A stretch of DNA of 64,000 bases from Xiheicaenibacterium sp046351325. GTDB lineage: Bacteria > Myxococcota_A > Polyangia > Polyangiales > Polyangiaceae. This document shows, piece by piece, positions 52,351-61,925 of the stretch. Positions within the stretch are counted from its first letter, which is position 1; every line of letters starts with the position of its first letter. Made by a program: the position numbers and the translations under genes. The notes below the pieces were generated by a model that was not told the DNA's origin, searched no databases, and saw nothing but the letters and a program-made list of their open reading frames with translations. Location: contig JAXLYR010000002.1 of the NCBI GenBank assembly GCA_046351325.1, positions 248,001-312,000 on the forward strand, given 5' to 3'.

Positions 52351-53286
52351 CTACCTGCGCGAAAGGCAGAAGAAGTCGGCCGCTGAGGGCGCGTCGACGA
52401 ACTCGCCGTCCTTCGGGGGGAAGCGGGAGAGGGGCACGCGCGCGGTCAGCGCCCCGTTCGGGTCGCGGCTGAACACAGCGATGCGCGCGCTCCCCGCGAG
52501 CGGCGCCACCGAGACCGCGCCCGCGTGACGCAGGGCGCCCGCCATCGCGCTCGCGGTCATCACCTCGCCGAAGCCGACGAAGAGGGTCGCGCCGCTCGCG
52601 TCGTGGCCGAGGGCCGCGCGGTCTGCGGCAGCGTCGTCAGCGGCGAGCGGGTTCGATTGCGCGACGCCGTCGACATAAGCGCAAGGGCCTGTCTCTCGCC
52701 ACCACGCGCCGCCGGGCTCGACCGAGGCTTGCTCGGGTGGAGTCGGCGCCAACCGAACGCCACCGCTCGCAGGATCCGGAGCGAGAACACAGCCGGATGC
52801 GCGCCGGCTCGCGATCGTCACACCGTCCACGCGCATCCCCCACGAGCCGTCCGAGGCCGCGCCCGTGAACGCGACGAAGAGGTGCGAGAGAGCGCGCGCA
52901 GGGACGCGCCCCGAGCGCGTGAAGCCAGCGCCCTCGGCTGTATCCGTCCGCGGCTCGGCCGTCCCCGCCACGGGCTCGAGCGTCAGCTGGCGCAGATCGA
53001 AGGCGAACACGTGCGCCAGCGCGAAGGCGCGCCGCTTGTCGGGATGGAGCGTCGTCATGAAGACCGCTGTCCCGCGCTCATCCGCGAGCGCGACCCATCG
53101 GCCATCCTCGGCGTTCGCGAGCTCGGGGAACACGGGACCGACCTCGGGCAAGCGGAACGGTCCAATCGCGACGGGCTCGCGAACCTGGGAGTCACTGGGT
53201 GGCGGCGGGACGGCGACCGCGGACTCCTCTCGTTTCTCTGTGCAGGCGACAGAGAGCGAAAACAGGAGCGCCCGAGAAAACCGCAT
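52351..53286 (-). CDS. Predicted lipoprotein, unknown function
   Basis: A 311-residue protein. The signal MRFSRALLFSLSVACTEK has lipobox LSVAC. A short Pro linker is followed by a globular domain of alternating strands (GPFRLPEVGPVFPELANAEDGRWVALADERGTAVFMTTL, GSWGMRVDGVTIASRRASG, GALRHAGAVSVAPLAGSARIAVFS) that could be a propeller or lipocalin-like barrel. I recognise no family. It is separated from the TPR/PEGA gene by 87 bp and is divergent from the kinase at 53461, with about 170 bp between their starts. Confidence 0.65.
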   Translation of the reverse strand: MRFSRALLFSLSVACTEKREESAVAVPPPPSDSQVREPVAIGPFRLPEVGPVFPELANAEDGRWVALADERGTAVFMTTLHPDKRRAFALAHVFAFDLRQLTLEPVAGTAEPRTDTAEGAGFTRSGRVPARALSHLFVAFTGAASDGSWGMRVDGVTIASRRASGCVLAPDPASGGVRLAPTPPEQASVEPGGAWWRETGPCAYVDGVAQSNPLAADDAAADRAALGHDASGATLFVGFGEVMTASAMAGALRHAGAVSVAPLAGSARIAVFSRDPNGALTARVPLSRFPPKDGEFVDAPSAADFFCLSRR

Positions 53287-53460
53287 CGTTTGAACCTACC
53301 ACGCGTCCTTCGGGCCTCGCGCGCCGCGGCTCGGTTTGACACGTTGGTAAGTGAATCGGAACTTGTGACAATCGTGTCAGCGTTTCACCGCGGGTGACCA
53401 CCCGCCGGGGGCGGCGCGAATTCTTGAAGAAGTGCCGGTTCCAGGGACTAGGCTTGGACA

Positions 53461-55176
53461 ATGGGAGGGATGATCGCGCTCGCTCCGGGCACGGTGTTCG
53501 CTGGCGACTATCGGATAGTGCGCCCGCTTTCGGCGGGTGGCATGGGCGCCGTGTACGTCGCCCAGCAGATTTCCACGGCGCGCGAGCGCGCGCTCAAGAT
53601 CATGCTCGGCGAGCTCGTCGGCAACGCAGACCTCGAGCGGCGCTTCGAGCAAGAGGCCAAGATCGGAGCCCAGATCGAGAGCGAGCACGTCGTCGAGGTC
53701 GTCGGCGCGGGGATCGACGCCGCGACCCGCACGCCATGGCTCGCGATGGAGCTCTTGCAGGGCGAGAGCCTCGCCGAGCTCTTCGCGCGCCGCGGCCCGT
53801 TGCCACCGTCGCTCGTGCTCGAGCTCTTCGACCAGCTCGCGCACGCAGTCGGCGCCGCGCACGACAAGCAGATCGTCCACCGAGACCTCAAGCCGGAGAA
53901 CGTCTTCCTCGCCAAGTCGAAGCGCGCCGGGAGTTCGTTTGTGCTCAAAGTTCTCGACTTCGGCATCGCCAAGCTCGTGAACCAAGTGCGCACGTCGGCG
54001 ACTGGCGCGATGGGCACGCCGTTGTGGATGGCGCCCGAACAAGCTCAAGCGGGGATGCCCGTGACGCCCACCGCGGACGTGTGGGCGCTCGGGCTCATCG
54101 CCTTCGCGGCGCTCGCCGGCCGACTGTTTTGGAGGAGCGCGAGCGCAGCCGATTCCTCGGCGGTGATGGTGCTTCGCGAGATGGTCATGGAGCCTATCCC
54201 GAGCGCAAGTCAGCGCGCGCTCGAGCTCGGCTGTCCCAGGTTGCCCGCGGGCTTCGACGCCTGGTTCGCTCGGTGTGTCGATCGCAACCCGACGGCCCGC
54301 TTCCCCAACGCACACGCGATGCAGCAGGCCCTCCGGCCCATCCTTCTCGCGAGCGCGCCCTCGAGCGTGGGAGCAGTCGAAGTCGTGCGCCCGAGCGCCC
54401 CCTCTCCGAGCACGGCCTACGTCTCGGGACCGCTGCCCCTCACCAACCAGGTTGCCTTCACGAATCAGGTTGTTGCCCCGCGCGCGCCCGAGACGCAGTC
54501 AGTGGTGGGGACGCACTCGACCTTGGCAGCTCCGCCGGCGCCCCAGCGCGGCGCTGCGAAATTCCTCGTCGGCGGTGCGCTCGCGTGTGGCGCCGTTGCA
54601 GTCATTGCCTTCGTGGTCACCCGCGATCCCGCCACGAAGACGCAGTCGCACTCGGGGGCGGACGACCCCGATTCGCCGGCGAAGCCTGCCACCGTGCAGG
54701 CCACTGGCTCGAGCGGGTCGACCCCGACCACGCTCGCGAGCGCGGCCCCGTCGGGCCCACTGTCGTGTCGCGAGGCAGCGTCCGCGCTGCACCAGGACGG
54801 CAGTGTCCACCCAGCTCAAGGACTCCCAGCCGATCTGGCGCGCGTCAACGAAGGCTCTTACCTCGACGCTTGCAAAGTCCCGTCGACGGCGAGCGTCCAG
54901 GTGTGCGCCTACTACGACGGGGCTGGCCCGCCGAAGGGCGTCACCATCGAGGTCACGCCGGCCAACGAGGCAGAGCGAGCCTGCGTCGAGGCGAAGATCA
55001 GGGCCTTCGAAACCAAGGAGAACTTCGAGGGGATGGTCACCACGACCTTCACCGCGACCGGGGTGAAACCCAGCAAGCCCCAGGCGCCGGCGCCGCGTCC
55101 TACCACTCCCGCAACGAACTCAGAGCGACCACACCGGTCCAGTCCCCAACCTAAGGTTTACGCGACGACCATCTGA
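53461..55176 (+). CDS. Transmembrane Ser/Thr protein kinase
   Basis: A 571-residue Hanks-type kinase. Gly loop SAGGMGAVY, Lys46 in ALKIML, HRDLKPENVFL with Asp142, DFG near 166-168, GTPLWMAPEQ, and DVWALGLIAFAALAG. The loop before DFG (AKSKRAGSSF) is short, unlike the kinases with repeats. A helix at about 360-385 (FLVGGALACGAVAVIAFVV) crosses the membrane. The outer part (about 400-571) has a small Cys-containing domain: LSCREAASALHQDG and YLDACKVPSTASVQVCAYY...ERACVEAKIRAF. That domain resembles TonB-like/energy-transducer C-termini in length and pattern, and may be the sensor. Confidence 0.92.
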   Translation: MGGMIALAPGTVFAGDYRIVRPLSAGGMGAVYVAQQISTARERALKIMLGELVGNADLERRFEQEAKIGAQIESEHVVEVVGAGIDAATRTPWLAMELLQGESLAELFARRGPLPPSLVLELFDQLAHAVGAAHDKQIVHRDLKPENVFLAKSKRAGSSFVLKVLDFGIAKLVNQVRTSATGAMGTPLWMAPEQAQAGMPVTPTADVWALGLIAFAALAGRLFWRSASAADSSAVMVLREMVMEPIPSASQRALELGCPRLPAGFDAWFARCVDRNPTARFPNAHAMQQALRPILLASAPSSVGAVEVVRPSAPSPSTAYVSGPLPLTNQVAFTNQVVAPRAPETQSVVGTHSTLAAPPAPQRGAAKFLVGGALACGAVAVIAFVVTRDPATKTQSHSGADDPDSPAKPATVQATGSSGSTPTTLASAAPSGPLSCREAASALHQDGSVHPAQGLPADLARVNEGSYLDACKVPSTASVQVCAYYDGAGPPKGVTIEVTPANEAERACVEAKIRAFETKENFEGMVTTTFTATGVKPSKPQAPAPRPTTPATNSERPHRSSPQPKVYATTI

Positions 55177-55200
55177 GCGAAGCGACGCGCCCAGCCCGAC

Positions 55201-55941
55201 TCACGGGATGATCTGTTGGAGATTGCCCGAGCACACCGCCGGGTCGAGCGCGACGTCGGTCCCGTTGACGGACACCGCGAGCTCGTAGTTGGTCGTCGTG
55301 TTCGGGGGGCAGCCCGCTCCCTCCCAAGAGCCGACAATGATGTAAGCGGTGCCGGCGGCCTCGGTGATGACGCCGCCCGAGGGACACTTGTAGCCGTCGG
55401 GGTTCGCGACCGAGCAATCGACCTCCTCGTCGAAGAGCAGGCTCTTGCCCGAGGGCTCGACGATCGCGCTGAAGAGGTCGGCCCCGCTCGCGGACCCCAC
55501 GTTGTCGGCGCGCATGAAGAGGCAGTCCCCGCTCGCGACCTCGACCGCGAAGACGCGCGCTGGCCAATAGACCGCGGAGTCGGCGGTGCAATCGGTTACA
55601 TCGCTGTAGGCCGGAGTGAGGGGGCCAGCGTTCGTGCACTCGGCCGGAAACCCGTCGATGATGGGGATCGTGGGACACTCGGCCGCGCCCCCTGCGCCGC
55701 CCATACCGCCCAATCCACCCGTACCACCCAATCCACCCGTACCGCCCAGTCCACCCATACCGCCCAATCCACCCGCGCCGCCCACGAGGGAATTACCGCC
55801 CCCACCCTGAGCCGCCGCGCCAGTGCCCCCGAAGCCGCCGTCGGGCCCGCCAGCAGACCCACCACCACCGCTCGCGTCGTCACCGCATGCGAGCGAAGCG
55901 ACGACGACGACAGGGAGCACCACGCGAAGAAAGGATTGCAT
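55201..55941 (-). CDS. Gly-rich-linker lipoprotein
   Basis: A 246-residue surface lipoprotein. The signal MQSFLRVVLPVVVVASLACGDD has lipobox ASLAC. Residues about 25-85 are a repetitive Gly linker of GGLGGMGG/GGLGGTGG units, whose DNA is a short near-tandem repeat (55700-55790). The mature domain (about 90-246) is beta-rich with VFAVEVASGDCLFMRADNVGSASGADLFSAIVEPSGK and AGTAYIIVGSWEGAGCPPNTTTNYELAVSV, like a carbohydrate-binding or PPC-type domain. The start ATG at 55941 begins the signal peptide. It lies 34 bp after the end of the L2HGDH-like gene. Confidence 0.75.
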   Translation of the reverse strand: MQSFLRVVLPVVVVASLACGDDASGGGGSAGGPDGGFGGTGAAAQGGGGNSLVGGAGGLGGMGGLGGTGGLGGTGGLGGMGGAGGAAECPTIPIIDGFPAECTNAGPLTPAYSDVTDCTADSAVYWPARVFAVEVASGDCLFMRADNVGSASGADLFSAIVEPSGKSLLFDEEVDCSVANPDGYKCPSGGVITEAAGTAYIIVGSWEGAGCPPNTTTNYELAVSVNGTDVALDPAVCSGNLQQIIP

Positions 55942-55975
55942 GGGCGCACCATACCGCATGGCCACGCGCGGGCGC

Positions 55976-57122
55976 TCAGGAGAGGAGCGACACGACCTCG
56001 GCCGCGATCGAGAGCGCAGCGGTCAATCCCGGCGACTCGATGCCGACGAGCGAGACGAGCCCCGAGAGGCCGCGGGCGCTCTCCTCCGCGATGACGAAGT
56101 CGCGGACGGGGCCGCTCGCTCGCGCGAGGCGCGGCCGAATCCCCGCTTGATCGGGCGCGACGTCCTCGAGCGCCAAGCCCGTGAGGTAACGCGAGGCCGC
56201 GCTGAAGAAGTCGCCGGCGCGCGCTCGCCATGGTGTAATCGAGGCGCCGATCGGGGAGCTCCTCGACGTCGGGCCCGAGGCGAACCGCGCCGTCGAGCTC
56301 GACCGTCGCGTGGACGCCGAGCCCCGTGAGGCCCGCGTTCGGCACGGGATACACGAGGTGGCGCACGAGCCCGCGAGGGCGCAGCCGAAAATAGCTGCCT
56401 TTGACGTAGACAAGTCTGTAACCGGCCGCGTCGACGTCGATGCCCGCGAGCGACGCGACGGTGTCCGCGTCGAGCCCCTCCGCGTTGACCACCCGGCGCG
56501 CGACGAAGCCGACGGGCTCTTGGTCGGGGCCCGAACATCGGACCTCGTAGCCGGCGCCGCGTGGCGAGAGCGCGATCACCTCGTGGACGAGCGCGAGGTC
56601 GGCGCCGTGCGCGCGAGCCTCGGACGCGAGGCTCGCGACGAGCGCGTGCGCGTCGACGATGCCGGTGTTCGGCGAGAAGAGCGCCGCGGTCGCGCGGACG
56701 TTGGGCTCCTCGGAGGCGAGCGCGCCCCGGCTCACGCGCTCGAGGGTGACGCCGTTGTCGGCCGCTCGATCACGGAGCGCGTCGAGCGCCTGCTCTTCTT
56801 CGGGGCTCGTCGCGACGATGAACTTGCCGACGCGCGCGTGTGGGACGCCGTGGCGCTCGCACCAGCCGTAGAGCCTACGCGCGCCGTCGACACAGAGCCG
56901 TGCTTTGAGAGAGCCACGCGCGTAGTAGAGGCCCGCGTGGATGACCTGCGAGTTGCGCGAGCTCGTCTCCGTGCCCGGCGCCGCGTGACGCTCGAGGACG
57001 ACGACGCTGCGACCCGTCTGCGCGACAGCCTGCGCGACCGCGAGGCCCACGACGCCCGCGCCGATCACGGCGACGTCGTAGTCGAAGGTCTCGGCGGGTT
57101 GGACGAGGGGCGGGTCCTGCAT
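55976..57122 (-). pseudogene. L-2-hydroxyglutarate oxidase-like gene with one frameshift
   Basis: A DAO-type FAD enzyme that would oxidise L-2-hydroxyglutarate or a related 2-hydroxy acid. Frame A gives the N-terminal 300 residues: VAVIGAGVVGLAVAQAVAQTG, SSRNSQVIHAGLYYARGSLKARLC, VGKFIVATSPEE, SPNTGIVDAHALV, YPVPNAGLTGLGVHATVELDG and RRLDYTM. Frame B continues the homologous sequence: FFSAASRYLTGL, DVAPDQAGIRPRLA, GLVSLVGIESPGLTAAL. The change of frame falls at about 56216-56227, in a GCGCGCGCC run, and one extra base explains it; the corrected protein has 381 residues, the normal family length. A base-calling error in a GC repeat is as likely as real decay. Confidence 0.8.
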
Positions 57123-57191
57123 CGAGAGGACCGACAAGCTACCGCCGCGGACGCTGATAGGCTCGGCGATCGTGCTTGGGGGAGCCACATC

Positions 57192-58244
57192 GTGAGGGGT
57201 GCTCCGTCGTCGGGCGGTCGAGCCCGCGCGTGGCGCCGCGCTCGGATCGCGCTCGCGCTCGCGATTCCTTTGAGCTGCAACGATTCGCCCGAACCCACGC
57301 CCGAGCCGGCGCACGTCGACCCGACCGCGCGCATGCTCGAGGCCGCCACGGGCTACGCGGTCGAGCTCTGCGCCGCGATCGCGGAGTGCCAGCCGGGGCT
57401 CTTCGGCGACGAGTTCGGCGACGTCGACACGTGCGTCGCGCGCAGCGTCCCGCAGGTCGTCCGCTCGCGCTTCCCCGAGGGCTCGAACACGCAGCCCGAG
57501 GACGTCGAGGCGTGCACGCGCGCCATCGACTTCAGCTGCCCGAGCTTCCTCGCCCTGCGCAACGAGCGCAGCTTCCCCGAGGTTTGCTACACGCCCGGCG
57601 CGCTGCCGAAGGGCGCGGCGTGCCTCTTCGATCGACAGTGTGAGAGCCTCTTCTGCGAGCTCGACGCGACGACTGGCTACGCGTGCGGGACCTGCGGCGT
57701 GCGCCGCGCCGCCGGCGAGTCGTGTGACCAAGGCTTCGGCTGCGAGGCGGGCCTCGGCTGTCAGGGGCAGAGCGACGGCCCGCCGATCTGCGTGCCTTTT
57801 GTCGAGCGCGGCGAGCCCTGCGGCGCGGGCATCGGCTTTTGCCACACCGACGACGCCTGCATCGACGGCGCGTGCGCGCCGCGCCTCGGTGAGGGCAGCG
57901 CGTGTGATCCCGCCGCGGGGGTCGTCGCGGTGTGCGCGCTCCGCCCCGTCTTGCTCGGCTGTTCGCTCGCTGGGCGATGCACCGCCGTCGAGCACGCGGC
58001 GCTCGGTGAGGCCTGCCACCTGCCGTCCGACGACGTGGTGTCGAACTGCACCCACGGCTCGAAGTGTCGCGTCGACGTGCCCGGGCAGACCGTGGGCACG
58101 TGCGCCCCGACGATCGAGGACGATCAACTCTGCGTCGGGAGCTACCAATGGAGCGGGCCCTGCGCCGCGCCGGCCTACTGCTTCGAGGGCATCTGCCGCA
58201 TCCCGGACGCGGCCGCGTGCGCTGCCGGCGGGGTCGTGCCGTGA
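57192..58244 (+). CDS. Cys-rich lipoprotein
   Basis: A 350-residue surface protein. The basic signal (RGAPSSGGRARAWRRARIALALAIPLSC) has lipobox IPLSC. The mature domain has an N-terminal helical part with a Cys pair (YAVELCAAIAECQPGLFG, EACTRAIDFSC) and a series of Cys modules: AACLFDRQCESLFCELDATTGYACGTCG, ESCDQGFGCEAGLGC, EPCGAGIGFCHTDDACIDGAC, SACDPAAGVVAVCALRPVLLGC. The GTG at 57192 is 69 bp from the start of the divergent oxidase gene. Its stop overlaps the next GTG (GTGA), so the pair is coupled. Confidence 0.8.
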   Translation: MRGAPSSGGRARAWRRARIALALAIPLSCNDSPEPTPEPAHVDPTARMLEAATGYAVELCAAIAECQPGLFGDEFGDVDTCVARSVPQVVRSRFPEGSNTQPEDVEACTRAIDFSCPSFLALRNERSFPEVCYTPGALPKGAACLFDRQCESLFCELDATTGYACGTCGVRRAAGESCDQGFGCEAGLGCQGQSDGPPICVPFVERGEPCGAGIGFCHTDDACIDGACAPRLGEGSACDPAAGVVAVCALRPVLLGCSLAGRCTAVEHAALGEACHLPSDDVVSNCTHGSKCRVDVPGQTVGTCAPTIEDDQLCVGSYQWSGPCAAPAYCFEGICRIPDAAACAAGGVVP

Positions 58245-59578
58245 GGGCCGCGGCGCGTGCGATCGCTCTTGTTTGCCTCGCCGTCGCGATCGCCGGCGGG
58301 TGTCGGCAGCTGCTCGAGCTCGACGACCGCCGCGAGCCGCCGGGCGGAGCGTGCGGCGCCGTGCCCCTCGCGCCCGGCGCGTGTGAGGACTGCAGCCGGA
58401 CCGCGTGCTGCGCCGAGGTCTCCGCGTGTGGCGCGAGCGAGTCTTGCGCAGCGTTCTTCGCGTGCAGCGAGCGCTGCGCGAGCGGTGACGACGCCTGTCG
58501 CGACGGCTGCCGGCGCGACGCCCCCGACGCCCTCGACCTCGTCGCTGTTGACTTACAAGAATGTCAAGCGTCCGCGTGCTCCTGCGAGCGCGCGTGTGGG
58601 GGCTACGTCTTCCCCGCGCCCGCGTGCGGGGCGTGCGCGCGCACGCACTGCTGCGCCGAAGCGACCGCCTGCGTGCGCTCCGCCGACTGCATGGGCCTCG
58701 GCGTCTGCGAGCGCGCGTGTGTGTCCGCAGCGGACTACTACGCGTGCCTCGGCGACTGCCGCCGCGCGTGGCCCGACGGAGCCGAGCTCGGTCGGACCCT
58801 CGGCGCGTGCGTCGACGAAAACTGCCTCGAGGCCTGCGGTGATCCGCGCTGGGCCTGCCTCGGGGCGTCGTCGTGGCCACCGCCCGCCCATCACCCCGTG
58901 CGCGTCGGCCTCTCGCTGCGACGGTTCGCGAGCGTGAACGACGCTCCGCTGCCGGGGCTCAGGGTCCGGTTCTGCGCCATCAACGACTTCGACTGTCGCG
59001 ACGCGGCGGGTGAGCCCGACCCGCTCAGCGAGGGCTTCACCGACGAGAACGGACGCTTCTCCGTCGAGGTCCAACCGAGCGCGAGCGGCGTGCAAGGTTA
59101 CTTCGAAGTCACCAAAGACCCCGGCTCGCGCGCGCCCGACATCTACCCCGCGCTCGTCTTCGTCGTGGGGCCGCCGCTCACGTCGGAGGTCGAGATCGTC
59201 CGCCGGCTTCCGTCGATCGAGGAGCTCGCTGCGTTGCCATCCACGGTCTGGGTCGACGATCCCGCGCTCGGCAGCGTGTTCGCCAATCCCTACCAGTGCG
59301 CGAGCGCGAGCGTCGCTCCTGGTGTTCACCTCGAGGTCGCGGGCGCCGGCGTGACGGACGCGACCGTGCCCTTCTATCTGCGAAACGGCCTGCCCGTCGT
59401 CGACGTCTCCGAGACCGACGCGGCCGCCGGCGGCGGGTTCTTCAACCTCCGTGAGAGCCCTGTCACGGTGTCGGCGACCGTCGTCGCGACGGGCCAGCAC
59501 GTCGGCGAGGTCGTGGGCTTCGTGCGGGGCGGCGCGCTCAGCTACTTCTCGATCTACCCGACTCCACAGGGCGACTAG
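58241..59578 (+). CDS. Cys-rich lipoprotein with carboxypeptidase-regulatory-like domain
   Basis: A 445-residue lipoprotein (lipobox IAGGC). The first 200 residues contain two copies of a Cys module: CEDCSRTACCAEVSACGASESCAAFFACSERC and CGACARTHCCAEATACVRSADCMGLGVCERAC. The same CxxC-x4-CC pattern appears four times in the lipoprotein at 62555. The second half has a beta-sandwich with FTDENGRFSVEVQPSASGVQGYFEV, like carboxypeptidase-regulatory (CarboxypepD_reg) domains, and ends in a further beta domain. It is coupled to the Cys-rich gene before it. Surface role inferred; no enzyme motif. Confidence 0.8.
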   Translation: MRAAARAIALVCLAVAIAGGCRQLLELDDRREPPGGACGAVPLAPGACEDCSRTACCAEVSACGASESCAAFFACSERCASGDDACRDGCRRDAPDALDLVAVDLQECQASACSCERACGGYVFPAPACGACARTHCCAEATACVRSADCMGLGVCERACVSAADYYACLGDCRRAWPDGAELGRTLGACVDENCLEACGDPRWACLGASSWPPPAHHPVRVGLSLRRFASVNDAPLPGLRVRFCAINDFDCRDAAGEPDPLSEGFTDENGRFSVEVQPSASGVQGYFEVTKDPGSRAPDIYPALVFVVGPPLTSEVEIVRRLPSIEELAALPSTVWVDDPALGSVFANPYQCASASVAPGVHLEVAGAGVTDATVPFYLRNGLPVVDVSETDAAAGGGFFNLRESPVTVSATVVATGQHVGEVVGFVRGGALSYFSIYPTPQGD

Positions 59579-59590
59579 TCAGCGCGACTG

Positions 59591-60610
59591 TCAGAACGCA
59601 GTCGACCACGTGAGCGTCGCGCCCTCGCGGCTCGCCGAGACCCGCGCCGCGCTCAGCGTGCCTCCCGTCTCGGCGGTGATGACGAGCGCGAGGCCGAGCG
59701 CCGCGCTCGCGCCCGCGAGCACGAACGTCGCGGTCGACGCGTCCGCGAAGGGCTTCGCCTCTTCGTTGAGCTCGTACGCGCGCGACGTGCAGACGGGCGC
59801 GCACTCCGCGTCGCTCTCCTGACGGCGCGCGAGCGCGATGGCTCCCGTCGCCGCGGCCGCGGTCAGCCACCCGCCGCCGAACGTGAACGCGACGGCGTAG
59901 GCCGCGCGCAGCGAGCCCCGGGCGCCTCGTCGAGGGCGTGCTGGTACATCTTTGTCATCGCTGGTCTCGGTCGGTTTTTTGCTCGCGGGATGATGAGTCG
60001 TTGGTAAAGAAATGAGCTCGGGGACGACCGCCTCGCGCTGGTCTCTGTCGGCGCCGACCTCGACCCGCAGCTCGAACGTGGCGAAGCCCGGAGCCGAGGC
60101 CTCGATCACGTGCACGCCCGGATCGACAGGGAGCGCGACGCCCCACGCGCCCCGCCCGAGCGGCGTCCCGTCGCGCTTGATGACGAGCCCCGGCGCGGTC
60201 GCGCGCACCACGACCGTGAGCCTCGAGAGGCGCGGCTCGAGCGCCGCCATGTGCGTCGTCGCGAGCTCGACGCGATCGTCGCGACCGTCGCGGCGCGCGA
60301 TCCCGAGGGCCTCGGCGAACTCGGTCCAGGCCGTCGCGAGCCGCCCGATCGCCTCGTGGCAGAGCGCGACGTTGAGCAGCGTTCCACCGCCTGGATCGAG
60401 CCGCTGGCTCTCCTCGAGCATCGGGCACGCCGCGGCGAAGTCCCTCTTTTCCATGAGCTCGCGCCCTGTTCGGAAGAGCTGCGTCGCCGCAGCGCGATCG
60501 GCGTCGGTGGGCTCGGCGAGCGCGCTCGTCGGCGCGAAGAGCGCTGCGAGGAGCGCTGCTGCGATGGCGAGCGAGCACGCGCTCCGCTGGGCGCGCCGCT
60601 TCGCGCTCAC
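59591..60610 (-). CDS. TPR/PEGA membrane protein paired with a kinase
   Basis: A 339-residue protein with a signal peptide ending PTSALA. TPR-type helices (LFRTGRELMEKRDFAAACPMLEESQRLDPGGGTLLNVALCHEAIG) are followed by a PEGA-like strand domain (PGLVIKRDGTPLGRGAWGVALPVDPGVHVIEASAPGFATFELRVEVG). A Lys/Pro linker leads to two membrane segments near 240-262 and 295-315. It shares its architecture and wording with the protein at 51295. The GTG at 60610 overlaps the stop of the kinase gene (GTGA), so it probably works with that kinase as a sensor or substrate. Confidence 0.85.
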   Translation of the reverse strand: MSAKRRAQRSACSLAIAAALLAALFAPTSALAEPTDADRAAATQLFRTGRELMEKRDFAAACPMLEESQRLDPGGGTLLNVALCHEAIGRLATAWTEFAEALGIARRDGRDDRVELATTHMAALEPRLSRLTVVVRATAPGLVIKRDGTPLGRGAWGVALPVDPGVHVIEASAPGFATFELRVEVGADRDQREAVVPELISLPTTHHPASKKPTETSDDKDVPARPRRGARGSLRAAYAVAFTFGGGWLTAAAATGAIALARRQESDAECAPVCTSRAYELNEEAKPFADASTATFVLAGASAALGLALVITAETGGTLSAARVSASREGATLTWSTAF

Positions 60611-61794
60611 TTCTGATCTCCGAGCGGATCGAGCGCTCTCGCGGTGGCGGTCTTCTCCGGGCGCCGAGGCGACACGCTCGGCGGAGCGCTCGCCACGGAG
60701 CGGGCGCTCGACGGAGGTTTGTCGAGCGCGCTGGGCTCCGCGCTCGGGGAGGCGCTCGCAGAGCTGCGCGCGTCGCTCCCCGTCGAGGCGATGGGCGCAC
60801 GCAGCTCGGGGGTCGGGCCACGCGCCGACGCGAAGAGCAGCGGAGGTCGGGTCGCGAGCCACGCGATCACGCCGATCGCGAGCGCGCCTGCAGCGATCGC
60901 GAGCTGTGCCCGCGGGCTCCTTCGCGGCTCGAGCGCGCGCGCGACCTCGGCCGCGGACGCGTACCGCGCGCTCGGGTCCTCGGCGAGGCAGCGGCGCGCC
61001 ACGCGCGCGAGCGCTCGCGGCAACGAGAGCGCTCTGCCGCGTGTCGGCCTCGACCCGGTCGAGAGCTCGACCAGCATCACGCCGAGCGCATAGAGATCGG
61101 TCCGCGCGTCGACGTCGCGCCCCGCGGCCTGCTCGGGCGACATGTAGTGCGGCGTCCCGACGACGCGCCCCGCGGCCGAATGCGCCGCCTCGCGCGGCTC
61201 GTCGAGGGCGTCGTGACCGAGCTTCGCGAGCCCAAAATCGAGGATTTTGATCTCGCCCTCGTCCGTCAGCATGACGTTCTCGGGCTTGAGATCACGATGG
61301 ATGACGCCCGCGGCGTGCGCGCGCTCCAGGCCGAGCGCGATCGAGCGCGCGATGCGCGCGACCTCGCCGCTCGCGAGCCGCCCCTCGTCCTCGAGCACGC
61401 GGCGCAGGGTTCGACCTCGCACGCGCTCCATCGCGAGGAAGACCACGTCGCCGTCCTCGCCGACGTCGAAGATCGTCGCGACGAAGGGGTGGACCACGCG
61501 CGCGATCGAGCGAGCCTCCCGCATGAAGCGCGCGCGCCGCGCTGGGTCGGCGACCGCGCGCGCTCGCAGGAGCTTCAGCGCCAGCTCGCGATCGAGCGCG
61601 GGGTCGCGCGCGAGGTAAACGACGCCCATCGCGCCCTCCCCGAGCTTCTCGACGAGCTCGAACCGCGCCACCGTCTGCCCCGCGCGATCGGGCTCCGGCG
61701 CGGGCGGCTCGACCGCGGGGGCGCGCGCGAGCGCTCGCAGAAATGCGCCCGAACCGCTCGAGATCGCTTCGTCTGTCGCGCCCGTCGAAGACAC
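60607..61794 (-). CDS. Transmembrane Ser/Thr protein kinase
   Basis: A 395-residue Hanks-type kinase. Gly loop GEGAMGVVY at about 52-60, Lys74 in LALKLL, HRDLKPENVML with Asp168, DFG near 186-188, GTPHYMSPEQ, and DLYALGVMLVELSTG. The loop before DFG is only TDEGEIK, so this copy has no repeat. The single helix is LAIAAGALAIGVIAWLA (about 303-319); the outer tail of about 75 residues is Ser/Ala/Pro-rich with no clear domain. GTG start. It is followed by the TPR/PEGA gene in the same operon and is divergent from the ECF sigma gene (131 bp apart). Confidence 0.92.
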   Translation of the reverse strand: MSSTGATDEAISSGSGAFLRALARAPAVEPPAPEPDRAGQTVARFELVEKLGEGAMGVVYLARDPALDRELALKLLRARAVADPARRARFMREARSIARVVHPFVATIFDVGEDGDVVFLAMERVRGRTLRRVLEDEGRLASGEVARIARSIALGLERAHAAGVIHRDLKPENVMLTDEGEIKILDFGLAKLGHDALDEPREAAHSAAGRVVGTPHYMSPEQAAGRDVDARTDLYALGVMLVELSTGSRPTRGRALSLPRALARVARRCLAEDPSARYASAAEVARALEPRRSPRAQLAIAAGALAIGVIAWLATRPPLLFASARGPTPELRAPIASTGSDARSSASASPSAEPSALDKPPSSARSVASAPPSVSPRRPEKTATARALDPLGDQK

Positions 61795-61925
61795 GCCGAG
61801 TCGTCCGTCCTCCCGGCGCTCATGAGAACAGCCCCGAGGTTCTCGGAGAAGCCCGCTCGAAGCGCGCGCCCCCCGTCGTGGCGGCGGGGTAAAGTCGTAG
61901 CTCTGTTCGCGGGGAGGTTCGGGGC

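Noticed and set aside
55596..58880. Very long minus-strand open frame of more than 1,000 codons
   Set aside because: High-GC DNA keeps antisense frames open. Its middle is the real oxidase-like gene; the ends are Arg/Ala-rich antisense of the Cys-rich lipoproteins.
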